Shown here piece after piece: positions 17,459 through 26,159 of a stretch of 64,000 nucleotides of DNA. The DNA lies in contig NZ_CP082273.1 of the NCBI RefSeq assembly GCF_019880385.1, forward strand, positions 682,001 through 746,000, written 5' to 3'. The stretch is from Nocardioides coralli (GTDB lineage: Bacteria > Actinomycetota > Actinomycetes > Propionibacteriales > Nocardioidaceae). The notes under the pieces were generated by a model. The model was not told the DNA's origin and did no database searches. It saw only the letters and a program-made list of their open reading frames with translations. Numbering within the stretch: the stretch's first letter is position 1; the number at the start of each line of letters is the position of its first letter. The position numbers were made by a program, and so were the translations under genes.

Positions 17459-20400
17459 GTGGAGATCACCTACCCGCCGGAGCTGCCGGTCACGCAGCGG
17501 CGCGACGACATCGCGGCCGCGATCCGTGACCACCAGGTCGTCATCGTCGCCGGCGAGACCGGGTCGGGGAAGACGACCCAGCTGCCCAAGATCTGCCTCG
17601 CGCTGGGGCTGAGCGGCCCGGGCCGGCTGATCGGCCACACCCAGCCACGCCGGATCGCAGCCCGCTCGGTGGCCGAGCGGATCGCCGAGGAGCTGGGGAC
17701 CGAGCTGGGCGACCTGGTCGGCTACCAGGTGCGGTTCACCGACAAGACGTCGCGGGCGGGCCGCGTCAAGGTGATGACCGACGGGATCCTGCTCGCCGAG
17801 CTGCAGCGCGACCGGCAGCTGAGGAAGTACGACGCGATCATCATCGACGAGGCCCACGAGCGGAGCCTCAACATCGACTTCCTGCTCGGCTACCTCAGGC
17901 GGCTGCTGCCACAGCGGCCCGACCTCAAGCTGGTCATCACCTCCGCCACCATCGACCCCGAGCGGCTCGCGGCCCACTTCGCCGACGGGCGGGGGAGGCC
18001 GGCGCCGATCATCGAGGTCTCGGGGCGGACCTACCCGGTCGAGGTCCGCTACCGGCCCCTGATGGAGCTCCCCGCCGACGACGAGGACGGCGAGCCCATC
18101 GTCCGCGACCAGACCGAGGCGATCCGTGACGCCGTCACCGAGCTGGCAGCCGAGGGACCCGGCGACGTCCTGGTCTTCCTGCCCGGGGAGCGGGAGATCC
18201 GCGACACCGCCGACGAGCTGACGAGCCTCGACCTCCGGGGGCTCGAGGTCGTGCCGCTCTACTCGCGGCTCTCCGCCGCCGAGCAGCACCGGGTCTTCAC
18301 CAGCCACCCCGCGTCCGTACGCCGGGTCGTGCTGGCCACCAACGTGGCCGAGACGTCGCTGACGGTGCCCGGCATCCGCTACGTGGTCGACACGGGCGTC
18401 GCGCGGATCAGTCGCTACTCGACACGGACCAAGGTGCAGCGGCTGCCGATCGAGCCGATCAGCCAGGCCTCGGCCAACCAGCGGTCGGGCCGCTGCGGCC
18501 GCGTCGAGGCCGGCATCGCGATCCGGCTCTACTCCGAGGAGGACTTCGAGGCCCGCCCCGCCTTCACCGACCCCGAGATCCTCCGCACCAACCTCGCCAG
18601 CGTCATCCTCCAGATGACCTCGCTGGGGCTCGGCGACATCGCCCGGTTCCCCTTCGTGGAGCCCCCCGACCGCCGCAACGTCACCGCCGGCGTCCAGCTC
18701 CTCGAGGAGCTCAACGCGGTGCGGGTCCCGTCGGGCTCCCGCGGGGGGACGCTGACGCGCATCGGCAAGCGGCTGGCCAGGCTGCCGATCGACCCGCGCC
18801 TGGGGCGGATGATCATCGAGGCCGAACGGCTCGGCTGCGTCCGCGACGTGCTGGTGATCGCCGCTGCCCTGGCGTTGCAGGACCCGCGCGAGCGGCCGGC
18901 GGAGCAGCAGGCCCAGGCCGACCAGGCGCACGCCCGGTTCCGTCACGAGTCCAGCGACTTCCTCACCCGGCTCAACCTCTGGCGCTACCTCAAGGAGCAG
19001 CAGCGTGAGCTCTCCTCCAGCGCCTTCCGGCGGATGTGCAGGCGGGAGTTCCTCAACTACCTGCGGGTCAGGGAGTGGCAGGACTTCGAGTCCCAGCTGC
19101 GGCAGGTGTGCAAGGAGCTGAAGGTCGACCTCGGCAAGGGCGCGCGCGGCTCCGACGGCGGGGCGGCGTACGACGAGGACGGCATCCACCAGGCGTTGCT
19201 GTCGGGGCTGCTGTCCCACATCGGGCTGCTCGAGGAGAGGGACCGGGGCTCGACGGGCTCGACCTCCGGTGGTCGGCGTGGCCCGCGGGAGTACCTCGGC
19301 GCCCGGGGGACCCGGTTCGCGATCTTCCCGGGCAGCGGCCTGAAGGGGAAGAACCCGCAGTTCATCATGGCCGGCGAGCTCGTCGAGACCAGCCGGCTGT
19401 GGGCGCGGCAGAACGCCGCCATCAAGCCCGAGTGGGCCGAGCGACTCGGCAGCCACCTGGTGAAGCGGTCCTACTCGGAGCCGCACTGGTCGAGGAAGCG
19501 GGCGGCGGTGATGGCCCGCGAGCGGGTGACGCTCTACGGGGTGCCGCTGGTCGCCGACCGGCTGGTCAGCTACGGCAAGGTCGACCCGCCCCTGGCCCGT
19601 GAGCTCTTCATCCGGCACGCCCTGGTCTACGGCGAGTGGCACACCCGGCAGCGGTTCCTCGCGGAGAACCGGCGGCTGCTCGAGGAGGCCGAGGAGCTGG
19701 AGCACCGCGCGCGCCGCCGCGACCTCGTCGTCGACGAGCACACCCTGTTTGACTTCTACGACGCCCGGATCGGCCCAGACGTCGTCAGCGGCGCCCACTT
19801 CGACCAGTGGTGGAAGGTCGAGCGGCGGACCGACCCCGACCTGCTGACCTTCGACCCCGCGATGCTGACCCACGACCACGCCGACGACGTCGTCGAGACC
19901 GTCGAGACCAGCTATCCGGAGCTGTGGCAGGCCGAGGGCCTCACCTTCCCCATCAGCTACCACTTCGAGCCCGGCGCGGCGGATGACGGCCTCACCATCG
20001 ACGTCCCGGTGGCGACGCTCAACCGGGTCTCGGCCGAGGACTTCTCGTGGAACGTCCCGGGCCTGCGGCACGAGCTCGTCACCTCGCTGCTGCGCAGCTT
20101 GCCGAAGAACCTCCGGGTCTCCTTCGTCCCGGCCCCCAACACCGCGCGCGAGTTCCTCGCCGCCGTCCCGCCCGGCGAGGAGCCGCTGCTCGACGCCCTC
20201 GAGCGCCACCTGCGCGCCACCACCGGTGTCCACGTGCCCCGCGAGGCGTGGGACTGGTCGAAGGTCCCCGAGCACCTCCGGCCGACCTACCGCGTGCTCG
20301 ACGAGGGCGGGCAGGAGCAGGGTCGGGGCAAGGACCTCGAGGCGCTCAAGGAGCCGCTGCGGCCCCAGTTCGCCCGCGCCGTCGCCGAGGTCGCCGCCGA

Positions 20401-21259
20401 CACGACCACGACCGGGCAGACGTCGTGGACCTTCGACACCATCCCCGCCGAGCAGACCTGGCAGCGCGCCGGCCACGAGGTGCGCGGCTTCCCGGCCCTC
20501 GACGACGAGGGGAGCGGTGTCGGGCTGCAGGTCTGCGGCTCGGCCGCCGAGGCCGAGGCGCGACACCGGCTCGGTGTCGCCCGGCTGCTGCAGCTGGCCC
20601 TGCCGCGGCCCGACCTGCTCGCCTCCCTCGACAACGCCGGCAAGCTGGGGATCGCCGGCGCGCCCCACCCCGGGCCGGCCGACGTCGTGGAGGACTGTCG
20701 CCGCGCCGTGGTGCTCGAGGCGGTCGACGGCGGGCCGCCCGTGCGGGACGAGGCGGCGTACGACGCCCTGCTGGCCGCCACGGCGGCGGTGCTCGAGCCC
20801 CGCACGCGCGAGCTGCTCGACGAGGTGCTGCGGGTGCTCGACCGCTGGCGTCGGGTCGACAAGCTGCTGTCCGGTCGCGCCGACCTCGCGACGCTGCCCT
20901 CCCTCACCGACATGCGCGACCAGCTCGCCCGTCTGGTCCACGACGGCTTCGTCGGTGAGGCCGGCCCCGCCCAGCTGCGGCGCTACCCGACCTACCTCGC
21001 GGCCCTGGAGCAGCGCCGCGCACGGCTCGACGAGCAGCCCGGGCGCGACCGGCAGCTGCTCGCCCAGGTCGCCGACCTGCAGGCGGCCTACCTCCACCAG
21101 GTGGAGGCGCTGCCGGCCGGCCGGCCGCCCTCCGCCGCGCTGCGGGAGGTGCGGTGGCTGCTCGAGGAGTACCGCGTCTCGCTGTTCGCCCAGGAGCTGC
21201 GAGCGGACCGCAAGGTCAGTGACCAGCGGATCCGCAAGGCACTGGCCGGCGCGTCGTAG
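17459..21259 (+). CDS. hrpA: ATP-dependent RNA helicase HrpA
   Basis: A DEAH-box RNA helicase of 1,266 aa, close to the family's usual 1,300. Motif I GETGSGKT is at residues 32-39, DEAH at about 130-133, SAT follows, and the helicase C-terminal motifs (TNVAETSLT, QRSGRCGR) are intact. Beyond these come the ratchet-like HA2 region, an OB-fold and the long DUF3418 C-terminal extension that defines HrpA. The family works in mRNA processing and, as shown for E. coli HrpA, in resolving stalled ribosomes. GTG 17459 is preferred; GTG 17411 in frame would add 16 residues. A very long open frame on the opposite strand is a codon-bias shadow. Confidence 0.95.
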   Translation: MEITYPPELPVTQRRDDIAAAIRDHQVVIVAGETGSGKTTQLPKICLALGLSGPGRLIGHTQPRRIAARSVAERIAEELGTELGDLVGYQVRFTDKTSRAGRVKVMTDGILLAELQRDRQLRKYDAIIIDEAHERSLNIDFLLGYLRRLLPQRPDLKLVITSATIDPERLAAHFADGRGRPAPIIEVSGRTYPVEVRYRPLMELPADDEDGEPIVRDQTEAIRDAVTELAAEGPGDVLVFLPGEREIRDTADELTSLDLRGLEVVPLYSRLSAAEQHRVFTSHPASVRRVVLATNVAETSLTVPGIRYVVDTGVARISRYSTRTKVQRLPIEPISQASANQRSGRCGRVEAGIAIRLYSEEDFEARPAFTDPEILRTNLASVILQMTSLGLGDIARFPFVEPPDRRNVTAGVQLLEELNAVRVPSGSRGGTLTRIGKRLARLPIDPRLGRMIIEAERLGCVRDVLVIAAALALQDPRERPAEQQAQADQAHARFRHESSDFLTRLNLWRYLKEQQRELSSSAFRRMCRREFLNYLRVREWQDFESQLRQVCKELKVDLGKGARGSDGGAAYDEDGIHQALLSGLLSHIGLLEERDRGSTGSTSGGRRGPREYLGARGTRFAIFPGSGLKGKNPQFIMAGELVETSRLWARQNAAIKPEWAERLGSHLVKRSYSEPHWSRKRAAVMARERVTLYGVPLVADRLVSYGKVDPPLARELFIRHALVYGEWHTRQRFLAENRRLLEEAEELEHRARRRDLVVDEHTLFDFYDARIGPDVVSGAHFDQWWKVERRTDPDLLTFDPAMLTHDHADDVVETVETSYPELWQAEGLTFPISYHFEPGAADDGLTIDVPVATLNRVSAEDFSWNVPGLRHELVTSLLRSLPKNLRVSFVPAPNTAREFLAAVPPGEEPLLDALERHLRATTGVHVPREAWDWSKVPEHLRPTYRVLDEGGQEQGRGKDLEALKEPLRPQFARAVAEVAADTTTTGQTSWTFDTIPAEQTWQRAGHEVRGFPALDDEGSGVGLQVCGSAAEAEARHRLGVARLLQLALPRPDLLASLDNAGKLGIAGAPHPGPADVVEDCRRAVVLEAVDGGPPVRDEAAYDALLAATAAVLEPRTRELLDEVLRVLDRWRRVDKLLSGRADLATLPSLTDMRDQLARLVHDGFVGEAGPAQLRRYPTYLAALEQRRARLDEQPGRDRQLLAQVADLQAAYLHQVEALPAGRPPSAALREVRWLLEEYRVSLFAQELRADRKVSDQRIRKALAGAS

Positions 21260-21269
21260 CCTGTGCTGG

Positions 21270-21875
21270 ATGACCAGTTCCGAGGGGCGCCACCACCACC
21301 GCCCGATGCTGCCCGGTGACCGGGCGATCGAGGCGAGCTCCGGGAGCGTCGACCCCGCGGAGCTGGCCGAGGCCGCCGACCGGGCCGCCACGCTGCTGGT
21401 GCGCGGTGCCCACGACAGCACCGACGTCGGTGTCGCCGACCGGCTCCTCCACCTCGCCGACACCGAGGGCATCGAGACGATCGCCGAGGTGTGGGCCAGC
21501 TCCCCGGGTGACTCGCTGGCGGGGTGCCTGTGGCGTCTCTACCTGCTCCGCTCGTGGGTGTACGCCGACCCCGAGGGAGTGGCCCGGCAGTACGACGCCG
21601 GACGGGCGCGGGCGCAGGTGGCGCGCGTGGTCGCGGGCGTGGCCGACCCACCGGGACCCGAGGACCTGAAGGCGATGATCGACCAGGTGCTGCGCGGCAT
21701 CGCCGAGAGCGACTTCGCCGACGTGCTGTTCCGCGCGGCGGCGTTCGCGCGCGTCGTGGCCGCGGGCCGCGCCGACCAGCCGGGCGTCTCCGACGAGCAG
21801 GTCTCGCGCATGCTGGCGCTCGCCGAGCAGCTCGAGGCCGCCGGACACGCCGAACTGTCACACGGGCTGGCGTGA
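21270..21875 (+). CDS. Conserved hypothetical soluble protein
   Basis: A 201-aa Ala-rich, largely helical protein. I do not recognise a named family and see no catalytic motif, signal peptide or membrane segment. The N-terminus is HHHH-containing (SEGRHHHRPMLPGDRAIE). The ATG at 21270 lies 7 nt after TAGCCT (21257-21262), which points to a leaderless transcript starting right after hrpA. Its stop is followed within 10 nt by a promoter-like TAGACT and a stable RNA-like structure. Confidence 0.75.
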   Translation: MTSSEGRHHHRPMLPGDRAIEASSGSVDPAELAEAADRAATLLVRGAHDSTDVGVADRLLHLADTEGIETIAEVWASSPGDSLAGCLWRLYLLRSWVYADPEGVARQYDAGRARAQVARVVAGVADPPGPEDLKAMIDQVLRGIAESDFADVLFRAAAFARVVAAGRADQPGVSDEQVSRMLALAEQLEAAGHAELSHGLA

Positions 21876-21880
21876 GCCTC

Positions 21881-21886
21881 TAGACT
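21881..21886 (+). promoter_or_regulatory. Candidate -10 element for a structured RNA
   Basis: TAGACT matches the actinobacterial TANNNT -10 consensus and sits 7 nt upstream of the first base of the structured segment that starts at 21894. No -35 box is convincing (TGTCAC about 19 nt upstream is the best match). There is no plus-strand gene downstream, which suggests the promoter serves a noncoding RNA. Confidence 0.45.
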
Positions 21887-21893
21887 GACTCCC

Positions 21894-21980
21894 GGTGTGC
21901 CGGGCCGCGGCAGCCCCGGGTCCCAACATCAGCCGCTGCGAGCGGCCACGCGCCGTGAGGCGCTCCCGGTCCGGCACACC
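21894..21980 (+). ncRNA. Candidate structured noncoding RNA, 87 nt
   Basis: The segment folds into a junction. The outer stem pairs 21894-21903 with 21971-21980 (10 perfect bp). A second stem pairs 21916-21920 with 21965-21969. Inside are two hairpins: 21932-21936 with 21942-21946, and 21950-21954 with 21959-21963, the latter closed by a GUGA (GNRA) tetraloop. It lies between the converging ends of two genes, and TAGACT lies just upstream. It lacks the T-loop of tRNA, the GGAAGCAGCC motif of SRP RNA and the RNase P core, so the class is not recognised. A bidirectional terminator is the main alternative. Confidence 0.5.
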
Positions 21981-22004
21981 TCACACGCCCCGGCCCTGGG
22001 GCGA

Positions 22005-22667
22005 TCAGGCCTCGAAGCCGTCGCTCACCTTCGCCAGGAGCCGGTCGAGCCGGCGCTGGGCGCGCGAGGTCCCGTCGACCTCGACCACCGAGAGCCGGGT
22101 CCGGTGACGCACGGCGCCGAGGGCCGCGTCGCGGTCGGCCAGCGCGTCGGCACAGTCCTCGCGCCACGTGTCCAGCACCTGCTGCGCCCGCCACGCCGAC
22201 TTGCGGTCCGCGAAGGTGGAGACCGCCTGCCGGGCGCTGGAGCGCTTGCCGGCGAACTCGCGGATCCGGCTGCGCAGCGCGCCGATGGCGACCAGGGGCG
22301 CGCGCTGGCAGTCACTGACCAGCCGGCCGTTCTCCCTGCCGCGGCGGGCCGCGCGCCAGTCGCGACCGAAGTCGGCGGCGGCCAGCCACGGGCTGGTCCG
22401 GCCGAGCGGACGCAGCGACACCGACGGCGCCGGCACCGGCGGCTGCGAGGCCAGGGCGCGGCGGCTGGCACGGGCGCGCGGCCGCGCGCGACGGGAGTCG
22501 TCACCGGCCCTGTCACCGGCACGCGCACCGGCGCTCGGCGAGGGAGACCCGGACGTCTCGGCACCGGCACGCGGGGATGCGGGGTCCGCAGTACGCGTGG
22601 TGTCGCCGCCGCACCCGGCAGTCAGCAGCAGCCCGACGGCGATCGCCGCGGCGAGGGTCCTCGACAT
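22005..22667 (-). CDS. Lipoprotein of unknown function
   Basis: A 220-aa predicted lipoprotein: signal peptide SRTLAAAIAVGLLLTAGC with the lipidated Cys at about residue 19. A disordered Ala/Ser/Arg-rich linker is followed by a helical domain rich in Arg and Asp (residues 100-220) that contains two Cys. No family assignment. The ATG at 22667 lies 6-7 nt after TACCCT on the minus strand (22674-22679), so expression is probably leaderless. Divergent from a solute-binding lipoprotein gene 131 bp away. Confidence 0.73.
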   Translation of the reverse strand: MSRTLAAAIAVGLLLTAGCGGDTTRTADPASPRAGAETSGSPSPSAGARAGDRAGDDSRRARPRARASRRALASQPPVPAPSVSLRPLGRTSPWLAAADFGRDWRAARRGRENGRLVSDCQRAPLVAIGALRSRIREFAGKRSSARQAVSTFADRKSAWRAQQVLDTWREDCADALADRDAALGAVRHRTRLSVVEVDGTSRAQRRLDRLLAKVSDGFEA

Positions 22668-22798
22668 GGAGCAAGGGTAGGGAGCGGGACCGTCGAGACG
22701 GGGACGACGCGCCACCGGGGGAGTCGCTACGCCTCGGTAGGCTGTGCCGGCGTACTCGACAGGACACAGGCTCCACACGCGACAGGGGAGGCACCACG

Positions 22799-24202
22799 GT
22801 GCAGCGACGCGCCCGCAGGGCACCCGGCTCGGGTCGTCGACTCCTCGCCGCCGTGGTGCTCGCCGCCCTGGTCGCCACCGCGTGCCAGGCCGAGGGCGGG
22901 CCGGAGCCCGACCCCCCGCCGGGGTCCGCCGAGCCCACCACCGCAAGCCCCACCCCCGACACCGAGCTGACCTTCGCGGTCTTCGGCACCGGTCGGGAGG
23001 TCGATGCCTACGAGTCGCTGGTGTCGGTCTACAACTCCCTCTACGACCGGGCGGAGATGTCGATCGAGTCCTACGACTCGCGCCGCGAGTTCATCGCCGC
23101 GGTCCGCACGACCGGTCAGGTGCCCGACGTCTTCCTCACCGCCGGCCGGGACCTCGCCTGGTTGCAGGAGCGCCAACTCGTGCAACCGGTCGACAACCTG
23201 CTGATCGAGCGGGGGGTCGACTTCGGCGACCTCTACTCGCGTGACGCGGTCCTGGCGTTCAGCAACGAGGGTCGCCTGCAGTGCATGCCGGTGGGCATCT
23301 CTCCGATGGTCATCTACTACAACACCGAGCTCGTCGACTTCGACCGGATGGAGCAGCGGGGGCTGCCGGTGCCGGAGGAGGAGCGACTGACCTGGAGCTT
23401 CGAGGAGTTCGTGGCCGCCCTCGAGTACGCCAGCCGGCCGCGGCGAGGCACGCGGGGCATCCAGGTCGAGCCGACGCTCGAGGCGCTCTCGCCCTTCATC
23501 TACGCCGCCGGCGGGGAGATCTACGACGACCCGTCCGACCCCACGTCCCTGAGCTTCTCCGACGACGCCACGCGGGCCGCCCTGGAGACCGTTCTCCCCG
23601 TGCTGCGCGACCCGCGCCTCACCCTCAGCGACGAGCAGCTCGAGCGCCGCTCGCCGCTGGAGTGGTTCCAGGCCGGCAAGCTCGCCATGCTCCCCGGCTA
23701 CCGCGACCTGACCCCGACGCTGCGGGAGCAGCCCGGCCTCCGGTTCGACACGATCGCGATGCCCTCCATCGAGCGCTCGGCCACGGTGGGTGACATCTCC
23801 GGCATGTGCGTCTCGGCCGAGACGGACAACCTCACCGCGGCCGCGGACTTCCTGGTCCACATGACCTCGCCGGTGTCCGTACGCCGGGTGGCGGCCGAGG
23901 GCTACCTCGTCCCGGCCAACCTCGAGGTGGCCGTGGGGCCCGGCTTCCGTCAGCCGGGCCTGGCGCCCGCGCACGCGGCAGTCTTCACCAACGCGCTGCG
24001 CACCATCGTGCTGCCGCCGCAGCTCACCAGCAAGGAGGCGCTCGAGGAGGCGCTGTCCGAGAGCCTCGACCAGCTGCTCACGGCGCCGGTGCTCGCCGAC
24101 CTCGAGGGACTGACGGCGCGCATCGACGAGCGGTCGCGCGAGGTGCTCGACCCGGAGGGCCTGGCGGAGGAGGAGTCGCCGGCGGAGACCGAGAGCCCCT
24201 AG
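22799..24202 (+). CDS. Extracellular solute-binding lipoprotein (sugar-type ABC transporter)
   Basis: A 467-aa lipoprotein: the signal peptide ends at LVATAC. The mature part matches family 1 extracellular solute-binding proteins, with PDVFLTAGRDLAWLQERQLVQPVDN, then GISPMVIYYN and the WSFEEFVAALE segment. Such proteins deliver sugars or oligosaccharides to an ABC permease. GTG 22799 is preceded by GGGGAGG at 7-8 nt. No permease or ATPase gene is adjacent, so the partner must be encoded elsewhere, or the protein may serve as a sensor. The stop overlaps that of the convergent RNase D gene. Confidence 0.87.
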   Translation: MQRRARRAPGSGRRLLAAVVLAALVATACQAEGGPEPDPPPGSAEPTTASPTPDTELTFAVFGTGREVDAYESLVSVYNSLYDRAEMSIESYDSRREFIAAVRTTGQVPDVFLTAGRDLAWLQERQLVQPVDNLLIERGVDFGDLYSRDAVLAFSNEGRLQCMPVGISPMVIYYNTELVDFDRMEQRGLPVPEEERLTWSFEEFVAALEYASRPRRGTRGIQVEPTLEALSPFIYAAGGEIYDDPSDPTSLSFSDDATRAALETVLPVLRDPRLTLSDEQLERRSPLEWFQAGKLAMLPGYRDLTPTLREQPGLRFDTIAMPSIERSATVGDISGMCVSAETDNLTAAADFLVHMTSPVSVRRVAAEGYLVPANLEVAVGPGFRQPGLAPAHAAVFTNALRTIVLPPQLTSKEALEEALSESLDQLLTAPVLADLEGLTARIDERSREVLDPEGLAEEESPAETESP

Positions 24203-25464
24203 TCGGCGGGCGGCTCGGGCGGGGTGTCGGCGGCGAGGACGGCCTCGACGATCAGCGGCACCGTCAGCCCGCGCTGCCACGGTCGCGCCCCGAGCTCGGA
24301 CAGCCGCCGGTCGACCTCGTCGGCCAGCCGCTCCGGGTCGCGCGTGGCGGGCGGTGCCCACAGCACGCGTCGCAGGTAGTCAGGGGTCAACAGGTTCTCG
24401 GCCGGGACGCCGTGCTCCTCGGCGAGTGACGCGACGGCGGGCTTCGCGAGCTCGAGGCGCCGCGCCGCGACCGGGTCCTTGTCGGCCCACGTCCGGGGCA
24501 GCGGTGGTCCGTTGCCCCGCGAGGTCCGGGTCGGGAGCTGGTCCTCAGACAGCTCGGTGACCTCGCGGAGCGCCGTGACCCACCGGGCTCCGTAGCGCTC
24601 GGCACCGCGACCGTGGAAGCCGCGGGTCTCGAGGAGCTCGCGCCGCGTCGTGGGCATGGCGGAGGCGGCGGCCACGATGGCGGAGTCGGGGAGGATCCGG
24701 CCGGGCGTGACGTCGCGCTCCCGGGCGATCTCGTCGCGCAGCTCCCACAGCGCCCGCACCGCCCCGAGCGCGCGGCGGCCGCGGACCCGGTGCATCCCGG
24801 AGGTACGGCGCCACGCCTCGACCCGCGGCGCGGGCTCGAAGCCGCGCAGGGCGTCGAACTCCTCGGCGGCCCACCCGGCCTTGCCGGCCTCCTCGAGCTC
24901 GGCGGCCAGCCGCTCGCGCAGCTCCACCAGCGGCTCGACGTCGAGGGCGGCGTACTCCAGCCACGGCTCGGGCAGCGGGCGGGTCGACCAGTCGACCGCG
25001 GAGTGCTCCTTGGCCAGGCGGCGCCCGAGCAGGGTCTCGACGAGGGTGGCGAGGCCCACCCGCGGGTAGCCCAGCAGCCGGCCGGCGAGCTCGGTGTCGA
25101 AGAGCTTGTGGGGGGTGAGCCCGACCTCGGCGAGGCACGGGAGGTCCTGCGTGGCGGCGTGGAGGATCCACTCGGTGCCCGCCAGCGCCTCCTGCAGCGG
25201 TGCCATCGACGGGAAGGCGATCGGGTCGATGAGGTGGGTGCCGGCTCCCTCCCGCCGGACCTGGATCAGGTAGGCGCGGGAGGAGTAGCGGTAGCCGGAG
25301 GCCCGTTCGGCGTCGATGGCCACGGGTCCGCTGCCGGCTGCGATCTCCTCGCACGCCGCCGCGAGCGCCTCGTCGGTCTCCACGACGGGAGGCAGGGGTT
25401 CTGCCAGGAGCAGGGGTGGTGCCGGGGCCGCCTCCGGGGCCGTCGGTTCGGGACCCTCCGTCAT
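24199..25464 (-). CDS. rnd: Ribonuclease D-like 3'-5' exonuclease with HRDC domain
   Basis: A 421-aa DEDDy-type exonuclease that trims 3' ends of tRNA and other stable RNAs. Exo I is VAIDAERASGYRY (Asp and Glu), Exo II is HAATQDLPCL, and Exo III is LEYAALDVEPL with the conserved Tyr and Asp. An HRDC domain follows at residues 220-300. The ATG at 25464 is preceded by GGGAAG; an earlier ATG at 25494 would overlap the gene upstream. It follows the DUF3000 gene by 4 bp, a conserved actinobacterial pair. Confidence 0.92.
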   Translation of the reverse strand: MTEGPEPTAPEAAPAPPLLLAEPLPPVVETDEALAAACEEIAAGSGPVAIDAERASGYRYSSRAYLIQVRREGAGTHLIDPIAFPSMAPLQEALAGTEWILHAATQDLPCLAEVGLTPHKLFDTELAGRLLGYPRVGLATLVETLLGRRLAKEHSAVDWSTRPLPEPWLEYAALDVEPLVELRERLAAELEEAGKAGWAAEEFDALRGFEPAPRVEAWRRTSGMHRVRGRRALGAVRALWELRDEIARERDVTPGRILPDSAIVAAASAMPTTRRELLETRGFHGRGAERYGARWVTALREVTELSEDQLPTRTSRGNGPPLPRTWADKDPVAARRLELAKPAVASLAEEHGVPAENLLTPDYLRRVLWAPPATRDPERLADEVDRRLSELGARPWQRGLTVPLIVEAVLAADTPPEPPAD

Positions 25465-25468
25465 CCGC

Positions 25469-26089
25469 TCAGCTTCCCGGGCCGCGCTGGCCACGTCGGC
25501 TGGGCATCGGGGTCACGCCGTCGGGCACGGGCGGCAGGCCGGCGGCGGTGCAGAGGAGCTCACCCCAGGCCTCGACGTGGGCGGCGATGTCGTCGGGCAC
25601 GTCGGTGGGGGTCCACGAGGCCCGGACCTCGATCTGTGCGCTGCCCTCGTCGTCGGCCATGCCGCCGAAGCTCTCGGTCGCGACGCGGGTGACGGTGCCG
25701 GACGGGGCGACGTAGGAGGCCCCGTGAGCCTCCAGCGCCTCGGTCAGCCAGCTCCAGCCCACCTCGGCGAGCATCGGGTCGGTGATCATGTCGACCTCGA
25801 TCTCGGCGCGGGCGTAGGCCACGCAGCGGAAGGTGCCCTCCCAGGCGTCGTTGCCCGCCGGGTCGTGGAGCAGGATGATCCGGCCCGTGCCGACGTCGGT
25901 GCCGTCGACGGTGACGTCGGCGGAGAGGGCGAAGGCGTGGGGGGCGATCCGCTGCGGGGCAGCCATCTCCTCGCAGAGGATCTCGGGGCGCAGCCGCGCC
26001 GTCTGCATGCTCGCGACCGCCGCCCGGAACTCGGGCGGGGTCCCCGAGCCAGCACCCGATCCCGGGTGCGTCTCCTGACGGACGACCAT
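25469..26089 (-). CDS. DUF3000 domain protein
   Basis: A 206-aa protein of the actinobacteria-restricted DUF3000 family. The recognisable core is RLRPEILCEEMAAPQRIAPHAFALSADV and GWSWLTEALEAHGA. Function unknown. It is consistently found beside RNase D and hemE in actinobacteria, as here, where it is co-transcribed with rnd and divergent from hemE. Confidence 0.85.
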   Translation of the reverse strand: MVVRQETHPGSGAGSGTPPEFRAAVASMQTARLRPEILCEEMAAPQRIAPHAFALSADVTVDGTDVGTGRIILLHDPAGNDAWEGTFRCVAYARAEIEVDMITDPMLAEVGWSWLTEALEAHGASYVAPSGTVTRVATESFGGMADDEGSAQIEVRASWTPTDVPDDIAAHVEAWGELLCTAAGLPPVPDGVTPMPSRRGQRGPGS

Positions 26090-26159
26090 GTGCTCACAGT
26101 AGGTCGCGCCCGGTGGCCCCGATGCGCGAACACGCCGGGTGACCTGCGAGGCTTCGGCC

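Noticed and set aside
17459..21259. Short plus-strand open frames within hrpA and glmU
   Set aside because: All lie in other frames of conserved genes and show Arg/Ala/Pro-rich composition typical of shadow frames.
16739..21472. A 1,577-codon open frame antisense to hrpA
   Set aside because: It mirrors the hrpA codon pattern, has no family match, contains low-complexity sequence and overlaps a helicase with all motifs intact. High GC creates such shadows.
21894..21980. The structured RNA as tRNA, SRP RNA or RNase P RNA
   Set aside because: There is no T-loop TTCRA, no GGAAGCAGCC SRP motif and no RNase P core; the length is too short for RNase P and tmRNA.
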